A stretch of DNA of 13,011 nucleotides from Pseudomonadota bacterium (GTDB lineage Bacteria > Myxococcota > UBA9042 > PHBI01), in NCBI GenBank assembly GCA_005788935.1, contig SYAK01000007.1, forward strand, positions 1 to 13,011, given 5' to 3'. Below the pieces are notes generated by a model. That model worked only from the letters and a program-made list of their open reading frames with translations. It did not search any database and was not told where the DNA came from. Both the position numbers and the translations under genes were made by a program. Shown in pieces: positions 6,377-13,011 of the stretch (position 1 is its first letter; every line of letters begins with the position of its first letter).

Positions 6377-7777
6377 TCAGACCCGCTGTGCGCCGTGCAG
6401 CTCGGCGAGTGCGGCGAGCAGGTCGGCCCCTGGGCGACCCGGGCGCCAGCATGCGAGGGCCTCGTCCGCTGGGCAGCGCCCCTCGCGCGTCAGGGCCGCG
6501 AGCGGCGCGAGATGGACCGACTCGCTTGGCTGTCCCGCTGGCAAGGCCGTCGCGAGCGCATCAAGCCCAGCCTCGGCGATGCCGACCAGCTCGTTCGCGA
6601 GCTCGCCAGTCGAGGCCCGCGAGCGCGGCACCGCAGCCGTGAACCCGTCGCGGGGGACCGCCTCGCGGTGGTCCTGACGCTCGTCCATCGTCCAGCGCTT
6701 GACGAGATCCCAGGCGGCCTCGCGATGGTCCGCCGAATACAGGATCCCCTTCCAGAAAGCTGGCAGGGCGCAGATGTAGCGTGGGGGGACGCAGTCAGCC
6801 GTCCGCACCTCGAGGTAGCGCTTGATGCGGACGTCCGGGAAGAGCGTCGAGACGTGAGTCTCCCAATCCTCCATCGTCGCCCTGTGGCCCGCGAACCCCT
6901 CGCGCATGAAGCGCCGAAACGGCAGCCCGTTGGCCGGGATGAGCGCGCCGCCGCGGGCGATGAAGAACATCGGGACGTCGAGCGCCCACGCGACCCAGCG
7001 GTCGTAGGACGGCGGCTCGCCGTCGAAGACGAAGGGCAGCAACCCCTGCCGGTCCGGATCGGTCGCGGACCAGACCGTCGCGCGCACCGTGCGATGACCG
7101 GACGGGCGCCCGTCGAGAAACGGCGAGTTCGCGAACATGGCCGTGACGATGGACGAAATCCCCATGGCGACGCGCAGTTTGTCGCCCATGTCACGGGCGT
7201 CCGCGAAGTCGAGGTTGGCCTGAACAGTGCTGGTCGCCTGCATCATGTTGCATGCGAGCGCCCCGCGGCGCGGCAGGTAGTCGCGCATGATGGCGTAGCG
7301 CCGCTTGGGCATCCAGTCGAGGCGCGCGAGCGGGTGGACGGGCTGGTGCCCGAGCCACAGCCAGTGGACGCCGAGCGCCTGCGTCAGGGCGTCGAGGTGC
7401 CCGAGGTGCTGGTCGAGCTCGGCCCGCGTCTCGTGGATGGTCGCCTGCGGCGCACCCGAGAGCTCGAGCTGGCCGCCTGGCTCGAGCGAGATGACGCCCG
7501 ACAGCGAGCCACCACGCGGCGGGCTCAACGCGATGAGTTGACCGGCGTCGCGGCCCTCTTCCCAGCCGAAGCGGGCGGCGAGCGTCTCGAGGACGTCCCG
7601 CACCCCGGGGCGCCCCGCGTACATGAGCGGGTCCCACGACGGATCGAAACCGAACTTTTCGTATTCGGTGCCGACGCGCCAAGCGGACGCCGGCTTCTCG
7701 CCCTGCGCATGCCACGCCTCGAGCTGGACGACAGAAGAGATGGGCGTCTGGTCACCAGAGCCTGCGTGGCTGCTCAA
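6377..7777 (-). CDS. gshA: Glutamate-cysteine ligase, plant-type (GCS2)
   Basis: ATP-dependent joining of glutamate and cysteine to gamma-glutamylcysteine, the first step of glutathione synthesis, in the cytosol. I place the start at the TTG at 7777 (466 aa) because AAGGA lies 7 nt upstream and the family normally begins soon before the GTEHEKFG motif; the frame stays open to a GTG at 7852, which would add 25 Arg-rich residues without a clear ribosome site. Visible family blocks: GTEYEKFGF (36-44, usual His replaced by Tyr); GGSLSGVISLEPGGQLELSGAP (89-110); MQATSTVQANLDF (179-191) and DMGDKLRVAMG (196-206); MFANSPFLDGRPSGHRTVRATVW (214-236); TDPDRQGLLPFVFDG (239-253); RIKRYLEVRTAD (317-328); and PAFWKGILYS (339-348). 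It matches the proteobacterial/plant-type class rather than E. coli GshA. No gshB lies in the window. It is the last gene of a minus-strand run, 108 bp after the disordered-protein gene, and may have its own promoter. Confidence 0.92.
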   Translation of the reverse strand: MSSHAGSGDQTPISSVVQLEAWHAQGEKPASAWRVGTEYEKFGFDPSWDPLMYAGRPGVRDVLETLAARFGWEEGRDAGQLIALSPPRGGSLSGVISLEPGGQLELSGAPQATIHETRAELDQHLGHLDALTQALGVHWLWLGHQPVHPLARLDWMPKRRYAIMRDYLPRRGALACNMMQATSTVQANLDFADARDMGDKLRVAMGISSIVTAMFANSPFLDGRPSGHRTVRATVWSATDPDRQGLLPFVFDGEPPSYDRWVAWALDVPMFFIARGGALIPANGLPFRRFMREGFAGHRATMEDWETHVSTLFPDVRIKRYLEVRTADCVPPRYICALPAFWKGILYSADHREAAWDLVKRWTMDERQDHREAVPRDGFTAAVPRSRASTGELANELVGIAEAGLDALATALPAGQPSESVHLAPLAALTREGRCPADEALACWRPGRPGADLLAALAELHGAQRV

Positions 7778-7784
7778 GGTGCGT

Positions 7785-7789
7785 TCCTT
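7785..7789 (-). promoter_or_regulatory. Shine-Dalgarno AAGGA deciding the gshA TTG start
   Basis: Read on the minus strand, AAGGA (7789 to 7785) is 7 nt before the TTG at 7777. This spacing and the lack of any similar site before the upstream GTG at 7852 make TTG the preferred start. Confidence 0.55.
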
Positions 7790-7885
7790 CGCGGATGAAC
7801 GGGGAGCCCGACGTGCGTCACGCCGAACGGAGCGCTGGCCAGGAGCGCTCACGGGCCCAAGCCTGTAAGCACCCGCGACCCGGCG

Positions 7886-8602
7886 TCAACGGGGGCGCTT
7901 GTTCTTGCTTCGGCGGGACTTCGGCTCGGCCGCGACCGGCGCGGCGATCGGCTCGGCTGGCGCCTCGACGGCCGCCTCGGGCTCGGCGGACGCCTCGGTC
8001 ACAGCCACCACGTCCGCGTCGGGCTCGGGGGTGGCCGCGGGGACAACCTCGAGCTCGGCGACGGGGGCCGGTGCTGGCGCGTTCTCGGGTGTCGCGTCCA
8101 AGGTGGACGGGGCGTCAAAGAGGCCGTTCTCATCACCGAAGGCGCTCTGGGACTCGCCTGAGGCCGCCGTGTCCTCGCCAAACGGGTCCTCGGTCAGCGG
8201 CGAGGCTGCCGACGCGCCCTCGGAGGCGAGGTCCGACGCATAGGCCGAGACCGCGACGTCGAACGACGACGAGGACGCCAAGGGCGCGTCGGACCTGAGG
8301 CTCTCGACCACCGCGAGCAGATCTGCGCGGACGGGCGCGGACGAGGGCCGCGCGGACGGGGATGCGCTGCGGGCGGGCTGCGGCGGACGGCTGCGTTCGA
8401 CCGCCTCTCGCGCAAGTGATGCCCGGTAATGGGCCACAAAGGCGTCGGCGACGTGTTCGGCCGTCGGTAGCTCGGCGTACTGGGCGAGGAGCGGAGCGGG
8501 CACAGGTGGAATCACCGCCGCGAGCGCGTCTGTGCGTGCCGATGCAGCTTCGGAGCGGGACTCGGCGGACTTGGCCTCGCGTCTGGACTTGTTCTGCGCC
8601 AT
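7886..8602 (-). CDS. Charged, mostly disordered Ala/Pro/Glu-rich protein of unknown function
   Basis: The product is 238 aa. The ATG at 8602 has GAGGAG 6 nt upstream, and the gene begins 22 bp after the stop of the PilZ gene, so it is third in the same operon. Residues 1-25 are basic and polar (MAQNKSRREAKSAESRSE...). Residues 28-70 (AVIPPVPAPLLAQYAELPTAEHVADAFVAHYRASL...) are the only part that looks foldable, probably two or three helices. Residues 95-120 contain a second possible helix (VRADLLAVVESLRSD). Residues 135-225 are strongly acidic and rich in Ala, Pro and Glu, and the tail PKSRRSKNKRPR is strongly basic. There is no signal peptide, membrane segment or Cys. The basic-acidic-basic layout suggests a scaffold or adaptor with charge-mediated partners, but that is inference; no family is recognised. 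Its neighbours suggest work with the TPR and PilZ proteins. Confidence 0.75.
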   Translation of the reverse strand: MAQNKSRREAKSAESRSEAASARTDALAAVIPPVPAPLLAQYAELPTAEHVADAFVAHYRASLAREAVERSRPPQPARSASPSARPSSAPVRADLLAVVESLRSDAPLASSSSFDVAVSAYASDLASEGASAASPLTEDPFGEDTAASGESQSAFGDENGLFDAPSTLDATPENAPAPAPVAELEVVPAATPEPDADVVAVTEASAEPEAAVEAPAEPIAAPVAAEPKSRRSKNKRPR

Positions 8603-8624
8603 CGTCGTCTCCTCGTGGTTCAGG

Positions 8625-9794
8625 TCAGTTCGGGTGCGAAACAGGGCGTGCGCGCGGGGGCAGCTCGGTCGCCCAACGCCGCAGCGTCTGGCGCTCTGCG
8701 TCGCCGACGTCGGTCAATTCGACCCCCATGCCGCTCGGGTCGTGCGTCTCGCGCCACACGACGCGCGCGTTCAGCTCGAGGCGCGAGCCCCCGCGGCTCA
8801 GGCGGACACGGACCTCGCGATCGACCTTCAGCAGGTTCGGCGTCGCGACGAAGACCCCAGGAAGCGCGTCAGGGTGCTGGCCGCGCTCGACGTAGAAGAA
8901 CGCGCTCGTTCCGGCATCAAGCGACACGTCAAGGGTCACGCGGATCGGCGCGAGGCGCGGGCGCTGACGGTCGGGGTCCGCTGGGAGCGAGGCGGGCTGG
9001 GCGGCTGGAGCGGCAGGCCCCTCGGGGCGGGTCGAGGTCGCGTCGGGGCCGGGTCCGGGGTGGACAGCGACGATGTCGAGGTCCGGGGCGAGCTCGATCG
9101 GGCCCTGGGCACGGACAGCTGGCACGTCGCGGAGCACGTCACCGGCGGACGGCGCCGCGACCGGGCGGGCGGGAGGCTCGTCAAAGCCGCCGAGGAGACT
9201 GGCGAAGCGCGACGGCGAGGGCTCCACGGGGGCGGACTTCACGATGGACAACGGGCGGGCGCGGACGCCGCTGACGGGGGAGGCGTCGCTGCCCGCACCC
9301 ATGAAGATGGCGCGCGCTGCAGCACCGAGCGCCTGCTGCCGGCGGACGAGCGCGCCCTCGAGCCCCGAGACGTCGCGCTCAAGTCCCTCGAAGTGGTCCA
9401 CACACGCCTCGTGGAGTTGCTCGCGCGCGTCCATCAGCTCGAGGCGCATCGCGTAGAGTTCGCGACGGCGGGAGAGGATCTCGAGGCGCTCCGCGATGAG
9501 CTCATCGGGGGCGAGCGCGAGCGGCGGCGGCGTCCCGACCCCAGACAGCGCCTCCGCGACCCGGGAGGCGGCCGCCGGACCGAGCGCGTCCGCACGCCGC
9601 ATCAGGGACCGCTCCTCGTCGCGCACGTAGCCCGAGAAGGCGAGCAGGGCGCCGTTGCGCTGTTCGAACTGCTGGAGCTGCGCGAGAAGGCGGGCCTCGT
9701 GCCCCGAGAGCTCGGCCTCGCGCTCGGCGAGCTCGGCCTCGAGGTCGTGCTGGTCCTGCTCGGCCTCGATGAGTTCGTCGTGGCGGGTGTTCAT
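8625..9794 (-). CDS. Coiled-coil protein with C-terminal PilZ domain
   Basis: The product is 389 aa; its ATG at 9794 overlaps the upstream TPR gene's stop by 4 bp (ATGA), indicating translational coupling. Residues 1-65 and 95-162 are heptad-rich Glu/Leu/Arg/Gln helices, strongly predicted coiled coil. Residues 170-272 are Pro/Ala-rich linker. Residues 276-377 fit a PilZ domain of the type common in gliding myxobacteria (compare TIGR02266): RQRPRLAPIRV at the start, PGVFVATPNLLKVDREVRVRLS (312-333), LELNARVVWRE (339-349) and the GMGVELTDV strand (355-363). PilZ domains usually bind cyclic-di-GMP through RxxxR and D/NxSxxG. RxxxR is present (Arg276-Arg280), but the second motif reads PDALPG (308-313), keeping only the Gly, so ligand binding is doubtful. 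There is no signal peptide; it is presumably cytosolic. Motility, cell-envelope or signalling roles are inference from the domain. Confidence 0.85.
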   Translation of the reverse strand: MNTRHDELIEAEQDQHDLEAELAEREAELSGHEARLLAQLQQFEQRNGALLAFSGYVRDEERSLMRRADALGPAAASRVAEALSGVGTPPPLALAPDELIAERLEILSRRRELYAMRLELMDAREQLHEACVDHFEGLERDVSGLEGALVRRQQALGAAARAIFMGAGSDASPVSGVRARPLSIVKSAPVEPSPSRFASLLGGFDEPPARPVAAPSAGDVLRDVPAVRAQGPIELAPDLDIVAVHPGPGPDATSTRPEGPAAPAAQPASLPADPDRQRPRLAPIRVTLDVSLDAGTSAFFYVERGQHPDALPGVFVATPNLLKVDREVRVRLSRGGSRLELNARVVWRETHDPSGMGVELTDVGDAERQTLRRWATELPPRARPVSHPN

Positions 9795-11080
9795 TCGGCG
9801 CCTCCCTCCGCGAGCCGTCGCGCGCGTTTGGCAAGCTCGGGGTGATCACCAAGACGGGCGCCGAGCTCGGCGAGCAGCGTCTCGGCCTCGGCCAACAGGC
9901 CGGTCTGCAGGTAGAAGTCGAGCTCTTTCAGCTCGCTCTCGACGCCGCGAAGTCCGGGCTGGGAGCCCGAGCTCGGGCGCGCCGACGGTCCGCGGGTCGG
10001 CGGCGCGAAGGTGAGCCCGAGGCCCGCGACCGCGTTGGCCGGGGGCACCCACGCCCTGTCGACGATGGTGTTCTCAGCCGCGCCCTCGAAGCCGATCTCG
10101 TCGCTGTCTGCCGCGACGACCAAGCGACCCGGACTCGAGCCCGATGGCCGCCTCGCCCGGTAGGCCTCCTCGAACTTGCCGAGGGGCAGGTCGAAGGTCT
10201 GTCCAGCCACGTCGCTGTCGCGCCCAGCGAGGGCGGCGAGGGCGTCACGGTCGTTCGGGTCGAAGGCGAGGATCCGCTGCCAGCAGTCGTCAAGCTCGCT
10301 CGCGAGGCCGCTTTGGTCGTAAAGGGACGCCATCTCCTTCAGGCAGGCGATGGCTTTCTGACTCTGACCGAGCTGCGCGAACGCGTCTGCGAGCAGCCCG
10401 AGCACCTCGACGTCGCGCGGCCGAGCCTCCCAGGCCTTGCGCAGCCGCGGCAGGGCGAGCTGCGGCGCTTTCTCGGCGAGGTAGTGGCCCGCGAGGCGCT
10501 TGGCGTGGGCCACATCGCCCGGATTGTAGTACAGCAGGCGCTCGGCGACGCGCGCCCAGACCGTGTCGTCGGCCTTGTGTTCGAGCGCGTCGGCCACCGC
10601 GCGGAACTCACGGCCTGCCTCCTGCATGTGGCCGCTCGCGGCCCAGGCCTCGGCGAGGCGCAACCGGTCCGCGAGGTTGTCGGGATCGCCTTCCAGAATC
10701 GCCGCGAGGACCGCGAGGCGCTCGGCTGGCGCAGAGGCCGCTGCGAGGGCCTTGCCGAAGGTGGCTGCGGCGTCGCCCTGCAGGCCGAGATCCGCGTAAT
10801 GACGGCCGAGCCCGATGAGGGCCTCCCGGTGCGTTGGCGACAGCCGAAGGGTCTGCAGGTGAACCGCCATCGCCTTCATGCCCGCCCCGTCCCGCTCGTA
10901 GCGGGCTGCCGCGAGCTTGAGCTGAGCGATGGCCGCCTCGGTGGCGCCCGCGCGCACGTGGGCCTCGGCGAGAAACAGGCGGAGCCGAGGGTCATTCGGC
11001 TCGGCCGCGACGAGACGCTCGAGCTCGGGAACGGCCTTTCGGACCTGTCCCGAACTCATCAGGCGACTGACCGTGTTCAT
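9791..11080 (-). CDS. Tetratricopeptide-repeat (TPR) protein
   Basis: The product is 429 aa from the ATG at 11080. The frame stays open upstream to 11437, but that stretch overlaps the divergent gene and lacks TPR-like text. No good ribosome site precedes the chosen ATG; the ATG at 11059 is an alternative. Residues 1-290 are helical repeats with TPR-style Gly/Ala/Pro spacing (for example AVPELERLVAAEPNDPRLRLFLAEAHVRAG, EALIGLGRHYADLGLQGDAAATFGKAL, VLGLLADAFAQLGQSQKAIACLKEM), roughly seven to eight units, so a protein-protein interaction platform. Residues 291-378 are a low-complexity linker. Residues 380-424 (ELKELDFYLQTGLLAEAETLLAELG...) form a last helical hairpin of a kind often seen at the C-terminus of Myxococcota TPR proteins. 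There is no signal peptide or membrane helix, so it is cytosolic. First gene of the operon with the PilZ and disordered proteins. The precise role is unknown. Confidence 0.85.
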   Translation of the reverse strand: MNTVSRLMSSGQVRKAVPELERLVAAEPNDPRLRLFLAEAHVRAGATEAAIAQLKLAAARYERDGAGMKAMAVHLQTLRLSPTHREALIGLGRHYADLGLQGDAAATFGKALAAASAPAERLAVLAAILEGDPDNLADRLRLAEAWAASGHMQEAGREFRAVADALEHKADDTVWARVAERLLYYNPGDVAHAKRLAGHYLAEKAPQLALPRLRKAWEARPRDVEVLGLLADAFAQLGQSQKAIACLKEMASLYDQSGLASELDDCWQRILAFDPNDRDALAALAGRDSDVAGQTFDLPLGKFEEAYRARRPSGSSPGRLVVAADSDEIGFEGAAENTIVDRAWVPPANAVAGLGLTFAPPTRGPSARPSSGSQPGLRGVESELKELDFYLQTGLLAEAETLLAELGARLGDHPELAKRARRLAEGGAE

Positions 11081-11231
11081 GGCTGGGTTCGTTTGCACCG
11101 ACGGCACGCTAGCATGGGACGCGGCTTCGGACCAGCCCCCCTTTCGTCGGCGGGATGCCCGCGCAGGACGCCAGCCCGGCGACACCGCTTTGCGCTGGCC
11201 TCCGAAGGCGATCCTGCGAGACAATGTCCGC
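11081..11231. other. Divergent intergenic region of 151 bp
   Basis: It separates the minus-strand TPR operon from the plus-strand repeat-protein gene, so it should hold both promoters. A candidate is seen for the minus side (11106-11134). On the plus side I find no good -35/-10 pair at proper distance. A GCTAGC palindrome at 11108-11113 sits inside the minus-side -10 and could be an operator, but six bases are weak evidence. Confidence 0.5.
11106..11134 (-). promoter_or_regulatory. Candidate promoter for the TPR-PilZ operon
   Basis: On the minus strand, TGGTCC (11134-11129) and TAGCGT (11111-11106) are 17 bp apart, with TGC directly before the -10 (extended -10 form). Transcription would start near 11099, about 19 nt before the ATG. 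Match to consensus is only partial. Confidence 0.3.
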
Positions 11232-12377
11232 ATGCGCCGCGCCAGCCTCGCTCTCCCCGTCCTTGGTCTCGTGGTCGCAAGCGTCCCGGCGGATGCAGCG
11301 GCACCTCGTTCCCTGCCGCTCGGGTCGACCGTCCTCGCGGAGGGCGACTGTCCGCCCGAGACCGTGCTGCAGGGCGGACGCCCCCCCGAAGCCGAGGCCG
11401 TCTGGTGCGGGACGACCGATCGCGCCGGGCGCCTCATCCCGCACGGACCTTACCTGGGCTATTTCCGGGGCGGGCAGGTCGCCGAGCGCGGACAGTTCGG
11501 GCGCGGACAGCGCGAGGGCGCCTGGGTGACGTGGAGCGAGGACGGCCGGATGCGTGCGTCGAGCACCTACCGCGCCGGGGTGCTCGACGGCCCGTGGGAG
11601 GGCGAGGGCGAGGGCGGCGTGTGGCTGACAGGCGCGTTCCGGAAGGGCAAGCGCGACGGGATGTGGCGGATGGTCGCGCGTGATGGGCGTGAGCTGGGCG
11701 GCGGCGCCTGGAAGGCGGGGCGCCGCGATGGCATGTGGCGCGAGACGATGGACGATGGGACGACAGGCGAGGGCGCGTACAAGGCCGACCTGCGACAGGG
11801 TCCCTGGCGCTTCAGCTGGCCCTCGGGTGAGCCTCGGACGAGCGGGGTCTTCGCGAAAGGCGAGAAGACGGGGCGCTGGGAGGAGCGCGACGCGGAGGGG
11901 GTGCTGCGGGCGCGGGGCCGTTGGAAGGGTGACGTGCGGGTCGGCGTCTGGGAGAGCTGGGGCTCGGACGGGCGCCCGGAATGGGCGGGCGAGACGCGCG
12001 ACGGTCTGCGGACCGGACCCTGGACCGAGTGGACGCAGGAGGGCGAGAGACAGGCTGGCAGCTACGCGCGGGGGCTTCGCACGGGACCATGGACGCGCTG
12101 GCACCGGGACGGCGCGGTGGCCTCGCGCGGTCCGATGGTCGACGACCGAATGCACGGGGCGTGGGAGTTCCTGGACCCCAGCGGGCGCGTGGTCGGCGCG
12201 GGCGCGATGGTCGCAGGCGAACGAGATGGGGCGTGGGTCGAGGCGGACACCGGGCCGGACCCGGAGGTGCGTTGGACCGGTCGCTACGCGGCGGGCCGAC
12301 GCGTGGGGCGCTGGGTCGCGACGAAGGCCGATGGAACGGAGATCGGCGCGCGGGACTTCGACGTCGCGGCGCCCTGA
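11232..12377 (+). CDS. Secreted protein of 13 tandem MORN/YwqK-like repeats
   Basis: The product is 381 aa from the ATG at 11232; the ribosome site is weak, but this start gives a clean signal peptide, MRRASLALPVLGLVVASVPADA, with cleavage expected after the ADA near residue 22. Residues 23-65 form a short N-terminal part with Cys40 and Cys59, a possible disulfide. From residue 72 to 361 a 'G-x-W' core (Gly-Pro-Tyr in the first unit) recurs 13 times, at Gly 72, 96, 120, 143, 167, 190, 214, 238, 262, 285, 309, 333 and 359, spacings 23-26 and mostly 24. Each unit has the form 'G-x-W-x-x-W-x-x-D-G-x-...-G-x-[Y/F]-x-x-G-x-[R/K]-x', as in the MORN-variant repeats of YwqK-type proteins, which fold into an elongated beta-meander. 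Such repeats serve as antitoxins or binding surfaces elsewhere; no toxin gene is beside this one. Location is periplasmic or secreted; function unknown. Confidence 0.85.
   Translation: MRRASLALPVLGLVVASVPADAAAPRSLPLGSTVLAEGDCPPETVLQGGRPPEAEAVWCGTTDRAGRLIPHGPYLGYFRGGQVAERGQFGRGQREGAWVTWSEDGRMRASSTYRAGVLDGPWEGEGEGGVWLTGAFRKGKRDGMWRMVARDGRELGGGAWKAGRRDGMWRETMDDGTTGEGAYKADLRQGPWRFSWPSGEPRTSGVFAKGEKTGRWEERDAEGVLRARGRWKGDVRVGVWESWGSDGRPEWAGETRDGLRTGPWTEWTQEGERQAGSYARGLRTGPWTRWHRDGAVASRGPMVDDRMHGAWEFLDPSGRVVGAGAMVAGERDGAWVEADTGPDPEVRWTGRYAAGRRVGRWVATKADGTEIGARDFDVAAP
11445..12323 (+). repeat. 13 tandem ~72-bp coding repeats (MORN/YwqK-like units)
   Basis: This stretch encodes the 13 successive units of about 24 residues. 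Each carries a Gly-x-Trp core, written mostly as G-P-W, G-M-W, G-A-W, G-R-W or G-V-W. Units are diverged at DNA level, so this is an old protein repeat, not a fresh nucleotide duplication. Units at residues 262 and 285 (RTGPWTEW and RTGPWTRW) and at 143 and 167 (RDGMWRMV and RDGMWRET) are the most alike, suggesting more recent duplication or conversion. Confidence 0.8.
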
Positions 12378-12466
12378 ACGCGTGACGCGATCCGGCCTGA
12401 CTGCGGCAGCACGTTCATGCGTTCGGACCCGACCCCGGGTGAGCGCGCGCGTCAGGGGTTGACGGC
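12378..12466. other. Short convergent gap with weak hairpin
   Basis: The 89 bp between the convergent stops hold CGTCA (12450-12454) and TGACG (12460-12464) around a 5-nt loop, with outer GAGC (12441-12444) and GCTC (12465-12468) that could add a lower stem past a one-sided bulge; the outer arm runs into the minus-strand stop codon. No T-run is present on either side. It may help end either transcript, but the evidence is weak. Confidence 0.3.
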
Positions 12467-13011
12467 TCAGGCACCCCAGCGGCCGAGCTGAAGCATCCGG
12501 ACGGCGTGGATGAGGGCCTCGGCCGCCTCGTCGACATCGCAGCCGTGTGTCGCGGGGCCGAGGCCGAGGCGCGCTGCCGTGAAGACGCGGGCGGGCGGGA
12601 GGCCCATCGCGGTGAGGACATGGCTCGCCGAGAGGTGTTCGGACGAGCAGGCGCTGCCAGCGCTGAAGGCGAGGTTCGGCAGGTGGGCCATCAGCGCACG
12701 GCTCTCGACCCCGAGGAAGCTGACGTGAAGGTTGTTCGGGAGGACCCCGGAGGTTGGGGAGTTGCGCACGACGCCCGCCCCGAGCCCTTCCGAGAGCCGC
12801 TCCCAGAGGTGGTCGCGCAGGGCGGCGACGCGGAGGGACTGCTCGGCGCCCTCCGTACGCAGGATGCGGCAGGCCTCGCCGAGGCCGACGATGAGCGCGA
12901 CTGGCAGCGTGCCCGGGCGGAGGCCGCGCTCCTGGGTGCCTCCTTCGAAGAGCGGCGGCAAGTCGAGCGGCGGGCGCGCACGCGTCCAGAGGGCGCCGAT
13001 ACCCTTGGGGC
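12467..13011 (-). CDS. Cysteine desulfurase (NifS/IscS type), C-terminal part
   Basis: PLP enzyme that takes sulfur from cysteine, giving alanine and an enzyme persulfide used for Fe-S clusters, tRNA thiolation or other sulfur needs. Only the last 180 residues are inside; the frame is open to the window edge, so the N-terminal half, including the PLP lysine (the SxHK motif just before PKGIGALW), is not seen. Visible: PKGIGALW at the edge; GGTQERGLRPGTLP, a strong family signature; the loop SAGSACSSE with the persulfide Cys; and HVLTAMGLPPARVFTAARLGLGP, where the usual 'R-x-S-x-G' is A-R-L-G-L-G. Spacing around the Cys loop suits the group I (IscS/NifS) class rather than SufS. The gene is convergent with the repeat-protein gene and no isc partner is visible, so the specific role (iscS, nifS or other) cannot be set. 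Confidence 0.9.
   Translation of the reverse strand, partial: PKGIGALWTRARPPLDLPPLFEGGTQERGLRPGTLPVALIVGLGEACRILRTEGAEQSLRVAALRDHLWERLSEGLGAGVVRNSPTSGVLPNNLHVSFLGVESRALMAHLPNLAFSAGSACSSEHLSASHVLTAMGLPPARVFTAARLGLGPATHGCDVDEAAEALIHAVRMLQLGRWGA

Noticed and set aside
6335..7798. 487-codon plus-strand frame
   Set aside because: It is the antisense shadow of gshA, which carries clear family motifs over the same stretch.
8532..9845. 437-codon plus-strand frame
   Set aside because: It is antisense to the PilZ gene, which is supported by a ribosome site, a 4-bp overlap with its neighbour and domain motifs.
9842..11683. 613-codon plus-strand frame
   Set aside because: It is antisense to the TPR gene, and then overlaps the repeat-protein gene in another frame; no domain is visible in it.
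11232..12377. Toxin-antitoxin module suggested by YwqK-like repeats
   Set aside because: No toxin-like gene is adjacent: the neighbours are a divergent TPR gene and a convergent cysteine desulfurase. The signal peptide also argues against a cytosolic antitoxin.

Overview
The window is a high-GC bacterial chromosome segment with dense coding on both strands and G/C-rich third codon positions. The style of the genes suggests a Myxococcota / deltaproteobacterial-type host. The clues are a PilZ protein of the gliding-myxobacterial type behind a long coiled coil, a TPR protein with a C-terminal LDFYLQ-type helix, a lipoprotein with a C-x-PGT-...-G-x-C segment and a Thr/Asp-rich linker followed by a Cys-rich domain, and the pairing of a GH57 branching enzyme with a DUF4912-like protein. 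This placement is inferred from gene content; no marker gene such as 16S rRNA is present. I see no tRNA, rRNA, CRISPR array, transposase, phage gene or attachment site.

Left part, plus strand (1-3129): the 3' part of a bacterioferritin gene; a small unknown protein that may be a stand-alone winged-helix-like domain; a predicted lipoprotein of unknown function starting at TTG; a 322-bp non-coding gap with hairpins and a possible promoter; and a complete NAD-dependent malate dehydrogenase gene followed by a plausible intrinsic terminator.

Middle, plus strand (3294-6363): a probable operon of a Cys-rich exported or lipid-anchored protein, a DUF4912-like protein and a GH57/DUF1957 1,4-alpha-glucan branching enzyme. 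The first two genes are 7 bp apart and the third follows after 66 bp. The branching enzyme points to glycogen or alpha-glucan metabolism.

Right-middle, minus strand (11080 down to 6377): a TPR protein, a coiled-coil/PilZ protein (4-bp overlap) and a charged, disordered Ala/Pro/Glu-rich protein (22-bp gap) form a clear operon. It is followed after 108 bp by a plant-type glutamate-cysteine ligase, whose stop lies 13 bp from the stop of the convergent branching-enzyme gene.

Right end: transcribed divergently from the TPR operon is a secreted protein made of 13 tandem repeats of about 24 residues (MORN/YwqK-like). Convergent to it, and cut by the window edge, is the C-terminal part of a cysteine desulfurase. 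Most of the window is ordinary metabolism plus lineage-specific proteins. The least explained parts are the TPR/PilZ/disordered-protein operon, the Cys-rich protein + DUF4912 + GH57 cluster, and the long repeat protein. I do not see convincing evidence of a new defence or mobile system.
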